Made by a program: the position numbers and the translations under genes
The notes under the pieces: model-generated
Database searches by the model: none
The model's input: the letters and a program-made list of their open reading frames with translations, nothing else
Told to the model about the DNA's origin: nothing
Assembly (NCBI RefSeq): GCF_001949145.1
Contig: NW_019091594.1
Span: 368,645 to 380,055 of the forward strand
Direction of reading: 5' to 3'
Source: Acanthaster planci
Lineage: Eukaryota > Echinodermata > Asteroidea > Valvatida > Acanthasteridae
DNA length: 11,411 bases
Shown here: positions 1 through 8,126 of the stretch, piece by piece
Layout of the letters: each line of letters opens with the position of its first letter
How positions within the stretch are numbered: the stretch's first letter is position 1

Positions 1-74
1 TGGACCCGTAGAAGATTTCAACCTTGATCTCATTTGTAGCTTGGCGCACGCACCTTGGGCCTGTTGCCGAACCT

Positions 75-315
75 GGGCCGTTTTCCAATACTCGACCTCG
101 ATGAGTTATAGACTTCAACTGTTTTTACTACCTGACTTTAAAGCCACAAGCACATTAGTAAGTCTGGTTGTGCCTAAAAACATCAAATAAGATGCAAAAG
201 AGCCAAACATTATGGTACTTTTTCAATTTAATTTAAACACTTTAGGACCACAATCGGGGACTGGTTTCGGAGACGAACCTAAATGGAGACGAAATTGAGT
301 ATTGGAAAACGGCCC
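75..315. mobile_element. MITE-like element with 19-bp perfect terminal inverted repeats
   Basis: The 19 bases at 75-93 (GGGCCGTTTTCCAATACTC) recur as an exact reverse complement at 297-315, enclosing 203 bp of AT-rich DNA without an open frame. Inside the arms the similarity continues only weakly. This size, the short terminal inverted repeats and the lack of coding capacity are typical of miniature inverted-repeat transposable elements moved by a transposase supplied elsewhere. A GGGCC-type end would suit PIF/Harbinger elements, which duplicate a 3-bp TAA/TTA target. TAA does follow the right arm at 316-318, but the left flank reads CCT, so no target duplication is confirmed. Superfamily is therefore open. 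The inverted repeat is certain; calling it a MITE is inference. Confidence 0.7.
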
Positions 316-1007
316 TAAATTGAGCGTTTACGAAACGACTGGATTCGGTGGGACTGTGGTGTACATTTTGTAAAGATTATACGGCGACAACGAGGCGGTC
401 GTCGGTAATGCTACGATCGGTTTCTACACATTAAACTTCACTTGTGACAGCCGGCTACTGTGATGACTTCGTCTTATCTAAATCAAATGAACATTATGAA
501 ATATGCTATGGTTTCAGTCATTATGTCGGATATTCAGAAGTACGGTAAGCAGTGTAAGAATATAAATTACTTATGACTTAATTTGTTGAACTCAGGTAGC
601 ATTAAATGTAATATCCAACTCTAACGTAATTGACATCAAGGATAGAACACTGAACATATTAAACGAAAGAAAAAATTTCAAAATAAGGCGCACACATGCA
701 ACACAGGTGCACGTTGATGAACGTGCGGGCGCAAAAATTAAACCAACAAAACGCGTATCAACATGAATTTAGTCCTTAACATCCCAGCCCCTTAAATGTT
801 GCTATACGAACCAACATTTACAACTAATCATCAATCATTTGACACCAAGAAGCTACTAAAAGTTATGAAGTTACATTAAAAATGGTAAAGTAAATCTTAA
901 AAGTTTAAAGCATTATTTACTAGTTTTCTTCGAATGTAAAAACCAACAACAAGAAAGCAAAAACAAACAATAAGTGGTGGGGAAAAGCTTACTGAGGCCG
1001 GATATAT
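316..1007. other. No gene recognised; AT-rich spacer beyond the 3' end of the retrotransposon relic
   Basis: No frame of useful length and no protein similarity was seen. The stretch should contain the 3' LTR if the BEL/Pao copy were intact, because the Pol stop codon lies at 1008-1010. No sequence here was seen to recur upstream of gag (beyond 6120), and no purine-rich tract follows the stop on the minus strand. A short perfect hairpin (7-bp stem, 4-base loop) lies at 709-726 and is probably incidental. Confidence 0.5.
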
Positions 1008-1265
1008 TTAATCCAGGTCGCCTTCCAGGAGGCAAAGCTTGATGATCGGCCTTTTGAGGCGTCCACTGTGCGTACGAGTCCATCTACCTCAGGAAAAGCC
1101 CTAGTGACTCTGGCCAACGGCAACTGGCCACGAGGAGTGTTGTTGTCACTGATCAACACGATATCTCCCGGTTTGAAGTTCCTTTGAGGCTCAATTCATC
1201 TTTGTCTCTGTTGTAGGGTAGGTAGGTATTCAGAAATCCAACGTTCAAGTTCCAGAACATCTCTG
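1008..1265 (-). pseudogene. BEL/Pao Pol C-terminal domain (DUF5641-like), end of the polyprotein
   Basis: This is the tail that follows integrase in BEL/Pao polyproteins; its exact role is not well defined. Readable pieces on the minus strand include ERWISEYLPTLQQRQ (about 1246-1202), then after an in-frame TGA at 1196-1198, RNFKPGDIVLISD and GQLPLARVT. The pattern of a W-rich helix, a basic region, a GD-V-I strand and an LARV motif is characteristic of the domain. A final frameshift near 1050-1060 moves the frame to one ending PIIKLCLLEGDLD, with the natural stop TAA at 1008-1010. That ending is the usual one for the polyprotein, so the Pol 3' end is placed with confidence even though the frame is broken at least twice here. 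Confidence 0.85.
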
Positions 1266-1744
1266 TCAAATACTGAATATGTCACCCGGTGATTTTTTTC
1301 CAATATTTTTCTCTTTCAATCCTCTCAGTGGGATTGGATGACTAGGTCTGAATTTGAGCAAATGACTAGGCGGGAGGGCTTCCAAATCATTCGGGTCGTC
1401 TGAGACTGTAGTGATAGGCCTATCATTAACTGATTCTGCCTCACAAAACAGTGTACACAGACGCTCTCGTCCATGACTTGATCCTTCATTAGTGCTCCAA
1501 GCACTCACCTTCCGTACGGTTTGTATTGGCCGCTCCAGAAATCACCCACGTGTGAAGCAGCAGGTGGGTTGAATTTACACTTAATGTGTTTCTCCACGGA
1601 AAATCCATGCAATTTGCTGTCCTTCTCTAACTGAGAGATAGCCTGCCTTATCTCTTTCTCGCCTAGCTCCAGCAAAGTTCGTCCCGTTATCTGACAGCAC
1701 CTTTTCTGGGGTACCTCGTCCGCTCGTTGCTTGACACGAGGCAT
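1266..1744 (-). pseudogene. BEL/Pao integrase core, truncated and frameshifted
   Basis: Integrase joins the DNA copy to the host chromosome through a DDE catalytic triad in an RNase H-like fold. The second aspartate motif, SDNGTNF, is readable at 1694-1674. It is followed, after a frameshift near 1655, by EIRQAISQLEKDSKLHG, then FNPPAASHVGDFW. The third catalytic residue, a Glu just after that Trp, sits at a one-base deletion: GAG is present at 1533-1535 but in another frame. Downstream, NDRPITTVSDDPNDLEALPP (about 1415-1374) is the conserved end of the core. The zinc-binding HHCC segment and first catalytic Asp are absent, because the sequence jumps here from the RT thumb region. Frameshifts also lie near 1500, 1440 and 1300. 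It cannot be functional. Confidence 0.9.
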
Positions 1745-3009
1745 CTTTTTACAGCAAACTCGTTCAACACAAAAAGCTCATCAAGACACTTCGCCCAGTT
1801 TTCCCTGAGTTTTGACCTCCAAAGGATCATCCCAACTCTTGCCAACTATACGGCATTCGTTCTGGAAGAGGAGCTTCGCCCGAAGGACATACGGGCAAAC
1901 AAATTCCAATGGATCATATACTGAGCAGATGACGCTAAGTAATCCTCTTCTTGTCTATGTTTCAACTTGATCATCATCCTAAGTAAGTCACGTTCAGTGT
2001 CCCAGTGGACTCCCAATGCTCTCTCAGCAGGGAGCTCTTCTTTGTTGAGATCGAGGTTCTTGACAACCGCTTTGGCACTCTCGTCTGGCCTCACAGATTT
2101 AATTACTCTTGTGCTATTGGTGATCCACTTTGTCAGACGGAAGTCCCTTTTGCCAGTAAGTTGGTCAATTTCTTCGCCATGACTACTGCGTCATCCTCAG
2201 AATCTAGGGACTTCAGACAGTCTTCCACGTAGAAATTCTCGTTCTTGTATCCACCACTGAAGTTGTTCGTGTTATCTTCTCCCGTTCGTCTGTGGACATA
2301 ACTTGCACAACTGGGGCTCCTTACGCCTCTAAACAGGTGTACTGTCATGCGGTACACGTCTGGGGATTTCATGGTATCACCGTCTTTCCACCAAAGGAAT
2401 CTCAGGGCATCCCTATCCCTTTTTCGAACTTGCACCCAATGGAATATCTGCTCGACATCAGCCATTATTGCCACCGGGCGCTCATGGAAGCGTGTCAAAG
2501 CACCAATGAGTCGGCTCATCAAGTCCAGACCCTGTTAGACCATACCATTCAAAGACTTGCCTTGACTCTTCGCGGCGCAAACAAACACAGTTCTCAACTT
2601 TTCTGGCTTGTTGGGGGTGATGACACAATGGTGTGGCAGATACCAAGTTCGGCCTTTTGGCAGCATTAAGTTCCGCGTCTAGTACCTTTTCTGCAAAGCC
2701 TCGTTCCAGAAAAAAATTTATCTCCTTCTTGTATCTCTCCTGTAGCTCAGGTTTATTCGACAATCGTTTGCCAAGACTCTTCAGGCGCAATTCTACCATA
2801 GGCTTGTTATATATCCACAAGTTTCGGAGGGTTCAACTTAAAGGGTATTGCTAGCTGGTAGTGGTCGTTCACCAATATGATTGACTCATTCCAGATCTTG
2901 ACTGCCCTTTTATCTTCAACAGATGCAGCACAGGAATCATGATCATCAGCCACAGTTCCGGCGCTGTCTATTTTCCAGAATCTTTCCAGATTCCCTTGCA
3001 CAAAGTTTA
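1745..3009 (-). pseudogene. BEL/Pao reverse transcriptase, frameshifted, YVDD box altered to YVED
   Basis: This domain copies element RNA into DNA. From the 5' side the minus strand reads: a linker (FVQGNLERFWKID, SVEDKRAVKIW, HYQLAIPFK, 3000-2840); NKPMVELRLKSLGKRLSNKP and YKKEINFFLERGFAEKV (to about 2690); [20 protein letters not shown] in a new frame from about 2650; motif A MADVEQIF with its Asp intact; DALRFLWW; YRMTVHLF; and motif C NFYVEDCLKSL around 2240-2210. The C-terminal part gives RALGVHWDTE, LLSVICSVYDPLEFVCPYVL, and a tail ending near AVKRCL at about 1740. Frameshifts lie near 3010, 2820, 2655, 2145, 1940 and 1800, with an in-frame TAA at 2535-2537. In YVED the first Asp of the catalytic pair is Glu (codon GAA). 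RNase H, which should follow, is missing. Confidence 0.93.
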
Positions 3010-3540
3010 AGAGAAAGCCGTCTCTGTCACTTTGCGTTCAACAGGGCCATTAACTGTCCAACCGAGAGACGTTCGCACTGCATAGGGCTATCCCTCGTTG
3101 TCATACCGTACTTCGAGGGAATCAGCACCCCTGGTGCATCTTTACCTATTAAGATGGTTACACCTTCTGCGGATACTTTCGGAATTGGAATATTTCTGAG
3201 ATGACTGTAGCTGCTCAGGTCTTCACTCGTAACACAACTGTCCCGCAGTGACGAGAAATCTTTCAAGGCGTACACCCGGGGCAGATGAAACACCTTGCTT
3301 CCACAACCCTTTGCGCCAGATAACGTCAAGCGTAACTTCGAATGTCTCCACCTGTGAACTCTTGTTGAGGGTGTTGAGGGTAAGGGGTCGCAGACTGCCT
3401 CGTATGTCCAGTGTCTTGATTAGTTCCATAGAGCAGATACTTTTGTTGCTCCCCGGGTCGAGTAGACCGTAGGTCTGGACGAGATTGTCAGAGTAATACT
3501 TGTTCATTGCAATTTGCGTCTGATTTATTGTGCATTCTCT
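3010..3540 (-). pseudogene. BEL/Pao aspartic protease region (DUF1758)
   Basis: DUF1758 is the retropepsin-like protease that cuts the Gag-Pol polyprotein. The minus strand shows QTYGLLDPGSNKSICSMELI (3477-3418), which holds the active-site loop as D-P-G-S where aspartic proteases usually have D-S/T-G. It is followed by RPLTLNTLNKSSQVETFEV. A frameshift near 3300 leads to LPRVYALKDF, then YSHLRNIPIPKVS and VTILIGKDAP, the conserved second half of the domain. Another frameshift near 3090 leads to PYAVRTSLGWTVNGPVERKV, the usual junction to the RT linker, which runs into TAA near 3010 before the frame shifts again. The upstream edge is uncertain, because similarity fades near 3520-3540 where unrelated DNA begins. 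Confidence 0.9.
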
Positions 3541-5104
3541 CGCAGCAGAACGCCTATGGTAAATAGAACAGTCTTGTTAAGCGCCGATTCGGCTTGACCA
3601 AAGTTTTAGAGAATTTTTCCCGCCGAACGATTTTTCATCCTGGTTAAAAATCTCCGATCGCCATAGGTTAGCACGCGATCGAGTGGTGCGTCTGCAGTTA
3701 CCACGGACTACATTACACCCGGCCATGGATATTGTCAAACTAAATTTGCGTTTTGTTTGTATTTACGTTCCTGATTCACTTTGTTTATATTCATGAGTTT
3801 TGGGTAGAGTAGACTTTGAGCTTGGAAAGAGTATCTGTGTGTGAAAGAAAAAAAAAAACGATTTTGATCTCCAAGGTGGTATTAAACATCGAGTGTGTTA
3901 GCTGAGAATTTTTACAAGTGACCGGTACGAACTTTCCTGAGGTCTCTGAAGCAGCAGATGACGATCGCCTGGAGAAAACCCAGTTTCGGTACCATCGGAT
4001 CGTCAGATCTAGCTATTACAAAGCTAGTATGATTCTTCAGAATCCGGTCCCTGAATTTTGCAACTTTCAGCCAGATATCGTTGAATAATGTTACCTGAAA
4101 TAACCGTAAGTTGAATATTTTGTCTTCTAAGAGATTGTTGTTGAAATGCAGTTTGCTTGAATCAAAAGTACCCTGTGTTAATTATTAGATACAGACTGAC
4201 AATACATGACCATGATTTGCAGTTCAGTGTGAGATTTTCTTGGTGTAAGATAATTGCGAACGTGATTGATACATGTTGTTTCAAACGCAATGCAGTTTAA
4301 CTGAATAAGAAACATTGTGACTTACGCAGTTGTGAAATGGAAACTTTTGAGTAATTTCCGGCATTAATTAGTAGACATGAAACTTGCACATGACAGTATT
4401 GAATTTATTTGTATAGATGGCCGTAACCTTTGGTACTTGAGAATTCCCTTTACATCCACTCTACGTGTACTAACGATAGTTCTGGGTAGCCTAAGCCCTG
4501 AAGTCAAGCTGTCCTTGAGAGGGGACTACGCCGGACTCTGTAGCCTGGCTGGAACGCCACGGAACTGGTCGAACACACCGTTACGGAGTGGGAATTTACA
4601 TCTTTACTTGTTGAGGGAGTAATCACATATCAGGTACTTATACTTGATCAACATAATAAAGTTACCAATTTTCAATAACTAAGTACATAGCCCTCTTGGA
4701 AATCTAGTAGACGAGTAAAGTACATATAGTAAGTCATGGGACAATTATTTCAAATTTAAATTAAGGGCTCATTGTAGCGATTATTCGTCTTATTCAACAT
4801 CATTGTAAATAATGTACATAATCTGGAATTGCAAATACACAAGCCCGAATTGTACAGACTGGTTCCAAGTCATTTTTTCCATGTGTCTGAAGTATCTTTA
4901 CCCGGAGTCATCGCTAACATAATGACAAAACTTTTCAGTTTAGAGAAGTGGTGACAATTCATTGTCCGGGAAATCGCACATGAATTGTCATTCAGTCGCT
5001 AACCACCTAAGATTACGGTCCAGTATAAGGTTGTCTTGTTTAAATATCGAATAAAGTTATGTACCATGTACTAATTCTATTTTCTTCTGTTATTGGTCTA
5101 CAGG
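3541..5104. other. Unrecognised AT-rich block separating Gag from protease inside the relic
   Basis: BEL/Pao elements normally encode the zinc-knuckle end of Gag here, but no Cys/His knuckle pattern was found on the minus strand. The block is non-coding in appearance. The longest plus frame (4377-4622, 81 codons) resembles nothing I know, and a poly-A run sits near 3848-3858. Near its left edge are nested inverted repeats: CCTATGG at 3553-3559 with CCATAGG at 3661-3667, enclosing TTCGGC at 3588-3593 with GCCGAA at 3622-3627. No clear terminal repeats or target duplication mark the two edges. It may be an inserted non-autonomous element that also removed the Gag C-terminus, or two retrotransposon fragments lying apart. 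Both readings are inference. Confidence 0.5.
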
Positions 5105-6120
5105 CTATTTGTTGCTTCCCCTTTTCCCTTCAACCAGGTCGTTTGCTTCTGGGGCAGCCTTGCTGGTAAACTTCCCAAGTTTGTAGATGGTTGTTTTATG
5201 GGTAACAACCGGTCTTCCCCAAGTGCTGCACTGCCACGAATCGCCACTTCGTCTGGAGATGCTGTGATAGTCTCTTCACAATTAAGGCGAGGCTCCTCTT
5301 GGTGTCGGCCTCATCTAAGTTGTACATAGCTTTCAGTGCCAATGTACAGCTTCTCAAGTCGTCTGCTGTTTTCTGAATGGTTCTGTATAGTCTCCTGGTG
5401 TGACTCGTTGCCCTTCTGTAAGCCTTCTCACCCGTGATCCAGAAATTCTGTAATAATTTCCAAAACGCTCTCGAAGGAGCTCTCTAGCTCTGGCATAACC
5501 TTCACCTGGCTCCATCATGGCGCAACATCGGATGACTGCCAAAGCTTCCCCTTCACAGTACTGGAAGAGTCGATTGAGCTCAACGCACTGGCTCAAACAC
5601 TTGAGTTACCGACCGCTTTGTCAAAGCTCTGGATGAACACCCAATAATCTAGTGGATCACCATTGAACTTGACGAGCTTACATTTCGGTCGAAGCATTGT
5701 GGCGATCATCTGGCGCTGCAGATCTGACGCAGAGTTGTCGGATGAGGGAAGAACTGAGGTAGTGGGGACGGGTACGGGCAGAATTGTTGAGCGCTGTACT
5801 GGCAGCGTGTGGCTGGGTACTGGTGGAGTTGCGAGTTGGACTGCAAGAATAGGCCTGACATTAGCTGGATTAGTCTCATATAGACTTCCGACGGGACGCA
5901 GTATGGGCGGTCCAGCCTCTGGTGACTGATGCTCGTCTCCAAGCCAAAGCTTGACCTTCTCTCTTGAATCGGACATGACTTCATCGACGAGCAGAAATTT
6001 GCCTTCAAGTTCGTCCAGAACTTGTTCCCCTGCTGCAACCATGTCCAATTTAACTTGTAGCTCAAACTCCCTCTTCCTCTGCCGCAATTTCAACTCCTAT
6101 TCAATTTCTACAACTGACAT
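5105..6120 (-). pseudogene. BEL/Pao Gag with DUF1759 domain
   Basis: Gag forms the particle that packages element RNA. A plausible start is the ATG at 6120-6118 (MSVVEIE), followed at once by an amber stop at 6099-6097. The frame then continues with a charged, probably helical stretch (ELKLRQRKREFELQVKL), a Pro/Ser/Val-rich linker, and the DUF1759 signature CKLVKFNGDPLDYWVFIQSF at about 5685-5625. A frameshift near 5597 leads to CVELNRLFQYCEGEALAVI and ARELLRERFGNYYRI. A second near 5366 leads to ADDLRSCTLALKAMYNLDEA, which runs to TAA at 5198-5196. A third frame carries KAAPEANDLVEGKRGSNK and stops at 5107-5105. The Gag C-terminus, including any zinc knuckles, is absent. The frame is open for some codons above 6120, so a more upstream start is possible. 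Confidence 0.9.
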
Positions 6121-6669
6121 GTTTGCCGGACTCACTTGTGGTACACCCTTCACCTGACCTAGTAGCCTGTGACATTTTCTAGCTTAGCAAACAACTTAAT
6201 CTTCGACAAATTAAACAGCAATTCAAATAGGCTAAATGACAATGAACAGATAGGCTACAACAACCATCAGGACAGGTAACAATTGAGTTTGCAAACTCAA
6301 ATGACCAGATTCTTGTTCTAGCTGCGAGAGACCAAAAATGTAAACCACACAAGCCCAATTTTTATCAAATTGTAGCAACCATATAAAAAGCAGTATTCAA
6401 TAATTCGTTTAACAAAGGCAGTCACTAAAGGCATTTGCGGTCTAGCATGAAATTCTCCCTGAACCTCCATCACAGATGCTGAAAGAAAAATCCTTTAAAA
6501 TACAGTTTACTGATTTGTAATTTCTTCATTTTATACACAAGAAATACACTCTCCGTAAACTTGCACGTATGCTAAGATTTTTCGGATTCTCTTGAACAGT
6601 TGCTTCTTTTCTTTTCTTTTTTGTCACTGATTTCAAATATTAATTTTTTGTGACATAAATAATTTTATT
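6121..6669. other. No gene recognised; upstream side of gag
   Basis: For an intact BEL/Pao element this stretch would hold the untranslated leader, primer-binding site and part of the 5' LTR. I saw no match to the 1-1007 region and no convincing tRNA-complementary primer site. It is AT-rich, has an 18-bp palindrome (listed separately), a repeated octamer ATAGGCTA near 6228-6258, and a short polypyrimidine run of TTTTC units near 6605-6622. None points to a gene. Confidence 0.5.
6283..6300. repeat. Perfect 18-bp palindrome
   Basis: TTGAGTTTGCAAACTCAA is its own reverse complement with no spacer. It lies about 160 bp upstream of the retrotransposon gag start. It could be a protein-binding site or the junction left by a small inverted duplication; nothing nearby decides between these. 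Confidence 0.9.
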
Positions 6670-6894
6670 TCACCTTTTTATAGAGATCTCTACCCATGAA
6701 CCAAACGTTTCCTTTCTTGAAATATTTTGAATAAATGAATAACACTGCACGAATCTCACAAATGCTTGCCGATTCACGAAAGTGAACGCTAATGCACGTT
6801 GTGCGGGAGTGTCCCCTCGAATTTGAATGCGTTTATGGTGTTTTTCCAAACTGAACACTGACCCATTTTTTGAATAACAAAACTGCGCAATCAC
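6670..6894 (-). pseudogene. Open frame weakly resembling a transposase-type helix-turn-helix
   Basis: The 74-codon minus-strand frame contains SKNGSVFSLEKHHKRIQIRG followed by DTPAQRALAFTFVNRQAF. Its spacing of a Gly-Ser turn, a basic helix and a P-x-x-R-A-L helix is loosely like the DNA-binding N-terminus found in Tc1/mariner-related and other invertebrate transposase-like proteins. No catalytic DDE/D block follows in any frame nearby, and the second half looks random. If real it is a fragment. It may equally be a chance frame, since one of this length is not rare. The resemblance is from general memory of the fold pattern, not an alignment. Confidence 0.2.
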
Positions 6895-7452
6895 ATGCTC
6901 TTATGATGAAATCGAATCATCAGTTTTGCTCTTTAAATGGTGGTCTAGATCGTCAATCGTTTTTGTGCTGTTCGGTGCTTTGAATGAACCGTCGCTAATT
7001 CTTGTCCGAAGATGATGAATTCGGCTGGGAAAACCTATAACATCCAAACTATTTGAACGTTAGACTGATGTTCACAGATTGAATCAATGCTTGAAGGTTA
7101 AACTTAAATTAAGACTGGCTTAAAGTTGGAATGAATTACGAAACTGTTATCGTTTGATTCAAAAAGAATAGTATGGAGGGAACAACTGACATTCTGAATA
7201 TATTCTGTAAAACGGGTGAATTTGATAATCGATTCTTAATTGTTATTTATGTCAAAGATATCTGGTCAAAAATACTTCAGTATTTAATATATTATAAATG
7301 AATGGTTGTCCGGTGAAGGAGACGAGACCAGAAAATACATGTAGCTGACATCTAGGGGTACTAGCGCTGTGCAGCTGTTGAACACCCAAACCTAGAAGGC
7401 GGTGCTTCCAATAATCAACCGGTAGTTGACACCGGCACCCGCTCTTCCTAGT
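6895..7452. other. No gene recognised
   Basis: No coding frame with recognisable features was found on either strand. The segment becomes richer in GC from about 7310 to 7450, leading up to the TATA-like sequence at 7453, which could mean a promoter or LTR-like region. No repeat partner for it was found in the window. Confidence 0.45.
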
Positions 7453-7460
7453 TATAAAAA
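7453..7460 (+). promoter_or_regulatory. TATA-box-like sequence upstream of a splice-donor-like site
   Basis: TATAAAAA follows a locally GC-rich stretch and lies about 110 bp before a good 5' splice-site match (GTGAGT at 7562-7567). Transcription would then begin near 7480-7490. AT-rich DNA makes TATA matches common, so this rests on the arrangement with the downstream splice-like signals and the coding-like island. Confidence 0.25.
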
Positions 7461-7561
7461 ACTGATTGTATTAAAGTTTGTGAATTTTAACTTCAGAGAA
7501 AGTTGGAATTCAAAGACTGAAATTTACCGATACTAACTGAAGGAAAAAGAAGGAACAATAC

Positions 7562-7977
7562 GTGAGTAATTTTAAAGCTAATTTAATTTGGAAAGTGAAA
7601 ATACCGGTATTGAAAATGTTGTAAATAATTGTTAATTGTGAATAGAACACAGTTAATGAAAGAAGACTTATTTTGTCCAATGTGTTTCTTTCGCTTTTGG
7701 AAAAAACGTATAGTTGGAGACGTTTGGACACATTGTCTAACATAATATAATCGTTTAGTTTGTATTACTGGGTAAAATATCTATCAATATAATCATTTTG
7801 CATTCTTTGAAATCGTGTCTGTCGAAACTTAGGGTTTAAAAAATTGTAATGGAGACCACGAGAGGGATTTTGATCTTTCCAACTCAGAATTCGTAGAACT
7901 GCTCCCCGGAAAGGTTGCTCATAAAGTTTGATATATTCTGTTATGTGTTAATGATCTCTTAATGAATCTTAATGCAG
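7562..7977 (+). other. Possible intron (GTGAGT ... GCAG)
   Basis: A donor-like GTGAGT begins at 7562 and an acceptor-like AATGCAG ends at 7977, directly before the coding-like island. The 416 bp between them are AT-rich. The acceptor lacks a strong polypyrimidine tract. Splicing would join the island to a leader whose frame has a stop at 7534-7536 and no in-frame ATG after it, which weakens the model. Only transcript data could settle it. Confidence 0.2.
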
Positions 7978-8126
7978 CCCAAACTGAGGGCACTAACATT
8001 GAGGATGATGATCTCCTCTCTGAAATGGCTGCACTCGTTGACAATTATACTAAAGAGCGTCCTCCTATCATCAATGAGCAGTTGGCTAAAATTAAAGGCG
8101 TTTTAGATATCATTACGTCAGGTTAA
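7962..8126 (+). CDS. Small coding-like island, possible retroelement Gag fragment or single exon
   Basis: A 54-codon frame from ATG at 7962 to TAA at 8124-8126 stands out from its flanks by balanced codon use and protein-like composition. It has an acidic patch, TNIEDDDLLSEMAALVDNYT, followed by KERPPIINEQLAKIKGVL. The motif of two prolines, then I-N-E-Q-L-A-x-I, recalls Gag-like proteins of invertebrate tyrosine-recombinase retroelements (DIRS/Ngaro type), which often have an acidic N-terminal part before such a helix. That recollection is unaligned. Alternatively it is an exon: AG at 7976-7977 and CAG|GT at 8119-8123 would delimit 144 bp, exactly 48 codons in this frame. The frame is open from about 7935, so the ATG is only one possible start. 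No partner exon or neighbouring domain was found. Confidence 0.35.
   Translation: MNLNAAQTEGTNIEDDDLLSEMAALVDNYTKERPPIINEQLAKIKGVLDIITSG

Larger units (their letters stand above)
1008..6120 (-). mobile_element. Degenerate BEL/Pao LTR retrotransposon, internal region only
   Basis: Read on the minus strand, the pieces occur in BEL/Pao order: Gag with DUF1759, DUF1758 protease, reverse transcriptase, integrase core, and a DUF5641-type C-terminal domain. The order protease-RT-integrase with a fused DUF1759/DUF1758 front and a DUF5641 tail is diagnostic for BEL/Pao rather than Gypsy or Copia. The copy is dead. I count about 15 frameshifts, in-frame stops at 6097-6099, 5196-5198, 2535-2537 and 1196-1198, loss of RNase H and the front of integrase, and a non-coding block of about 1.55 kb between Gag and protease. 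Neither LTR is recognisable. An intact internal region would be about 5-6 kb, so the similar length here is coincidental, since the foreign block offsets the deletions. Family assignment is very secure; the outer boundaries are approximate. Confidence 0.93.

Noticed and set aside
2005-2854. Plus-strand frames of up to 125 codons across the RT region
   Set aside because: They are antisense shadows of the minus-strand reverse transcriptase, which carries the recognisable motifs.
4541-4577. A-box and B-box-like strings (TAGCCTGGCTGG and GGTCGAACACA), suggesting a tRNA-derived SINE head
   Set aside because: The two boxes start only 26 bp apart, too close for an RNA polymerase III internal promoter, and the B-box match is imperfect.
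7345-7358. CTCF-like motif on the minus strand (CCCCTAGATGTCAG)
   Set aside because: It has at least two mismatches to a degenerate consensus recalled from memory; a single weak site is not support.
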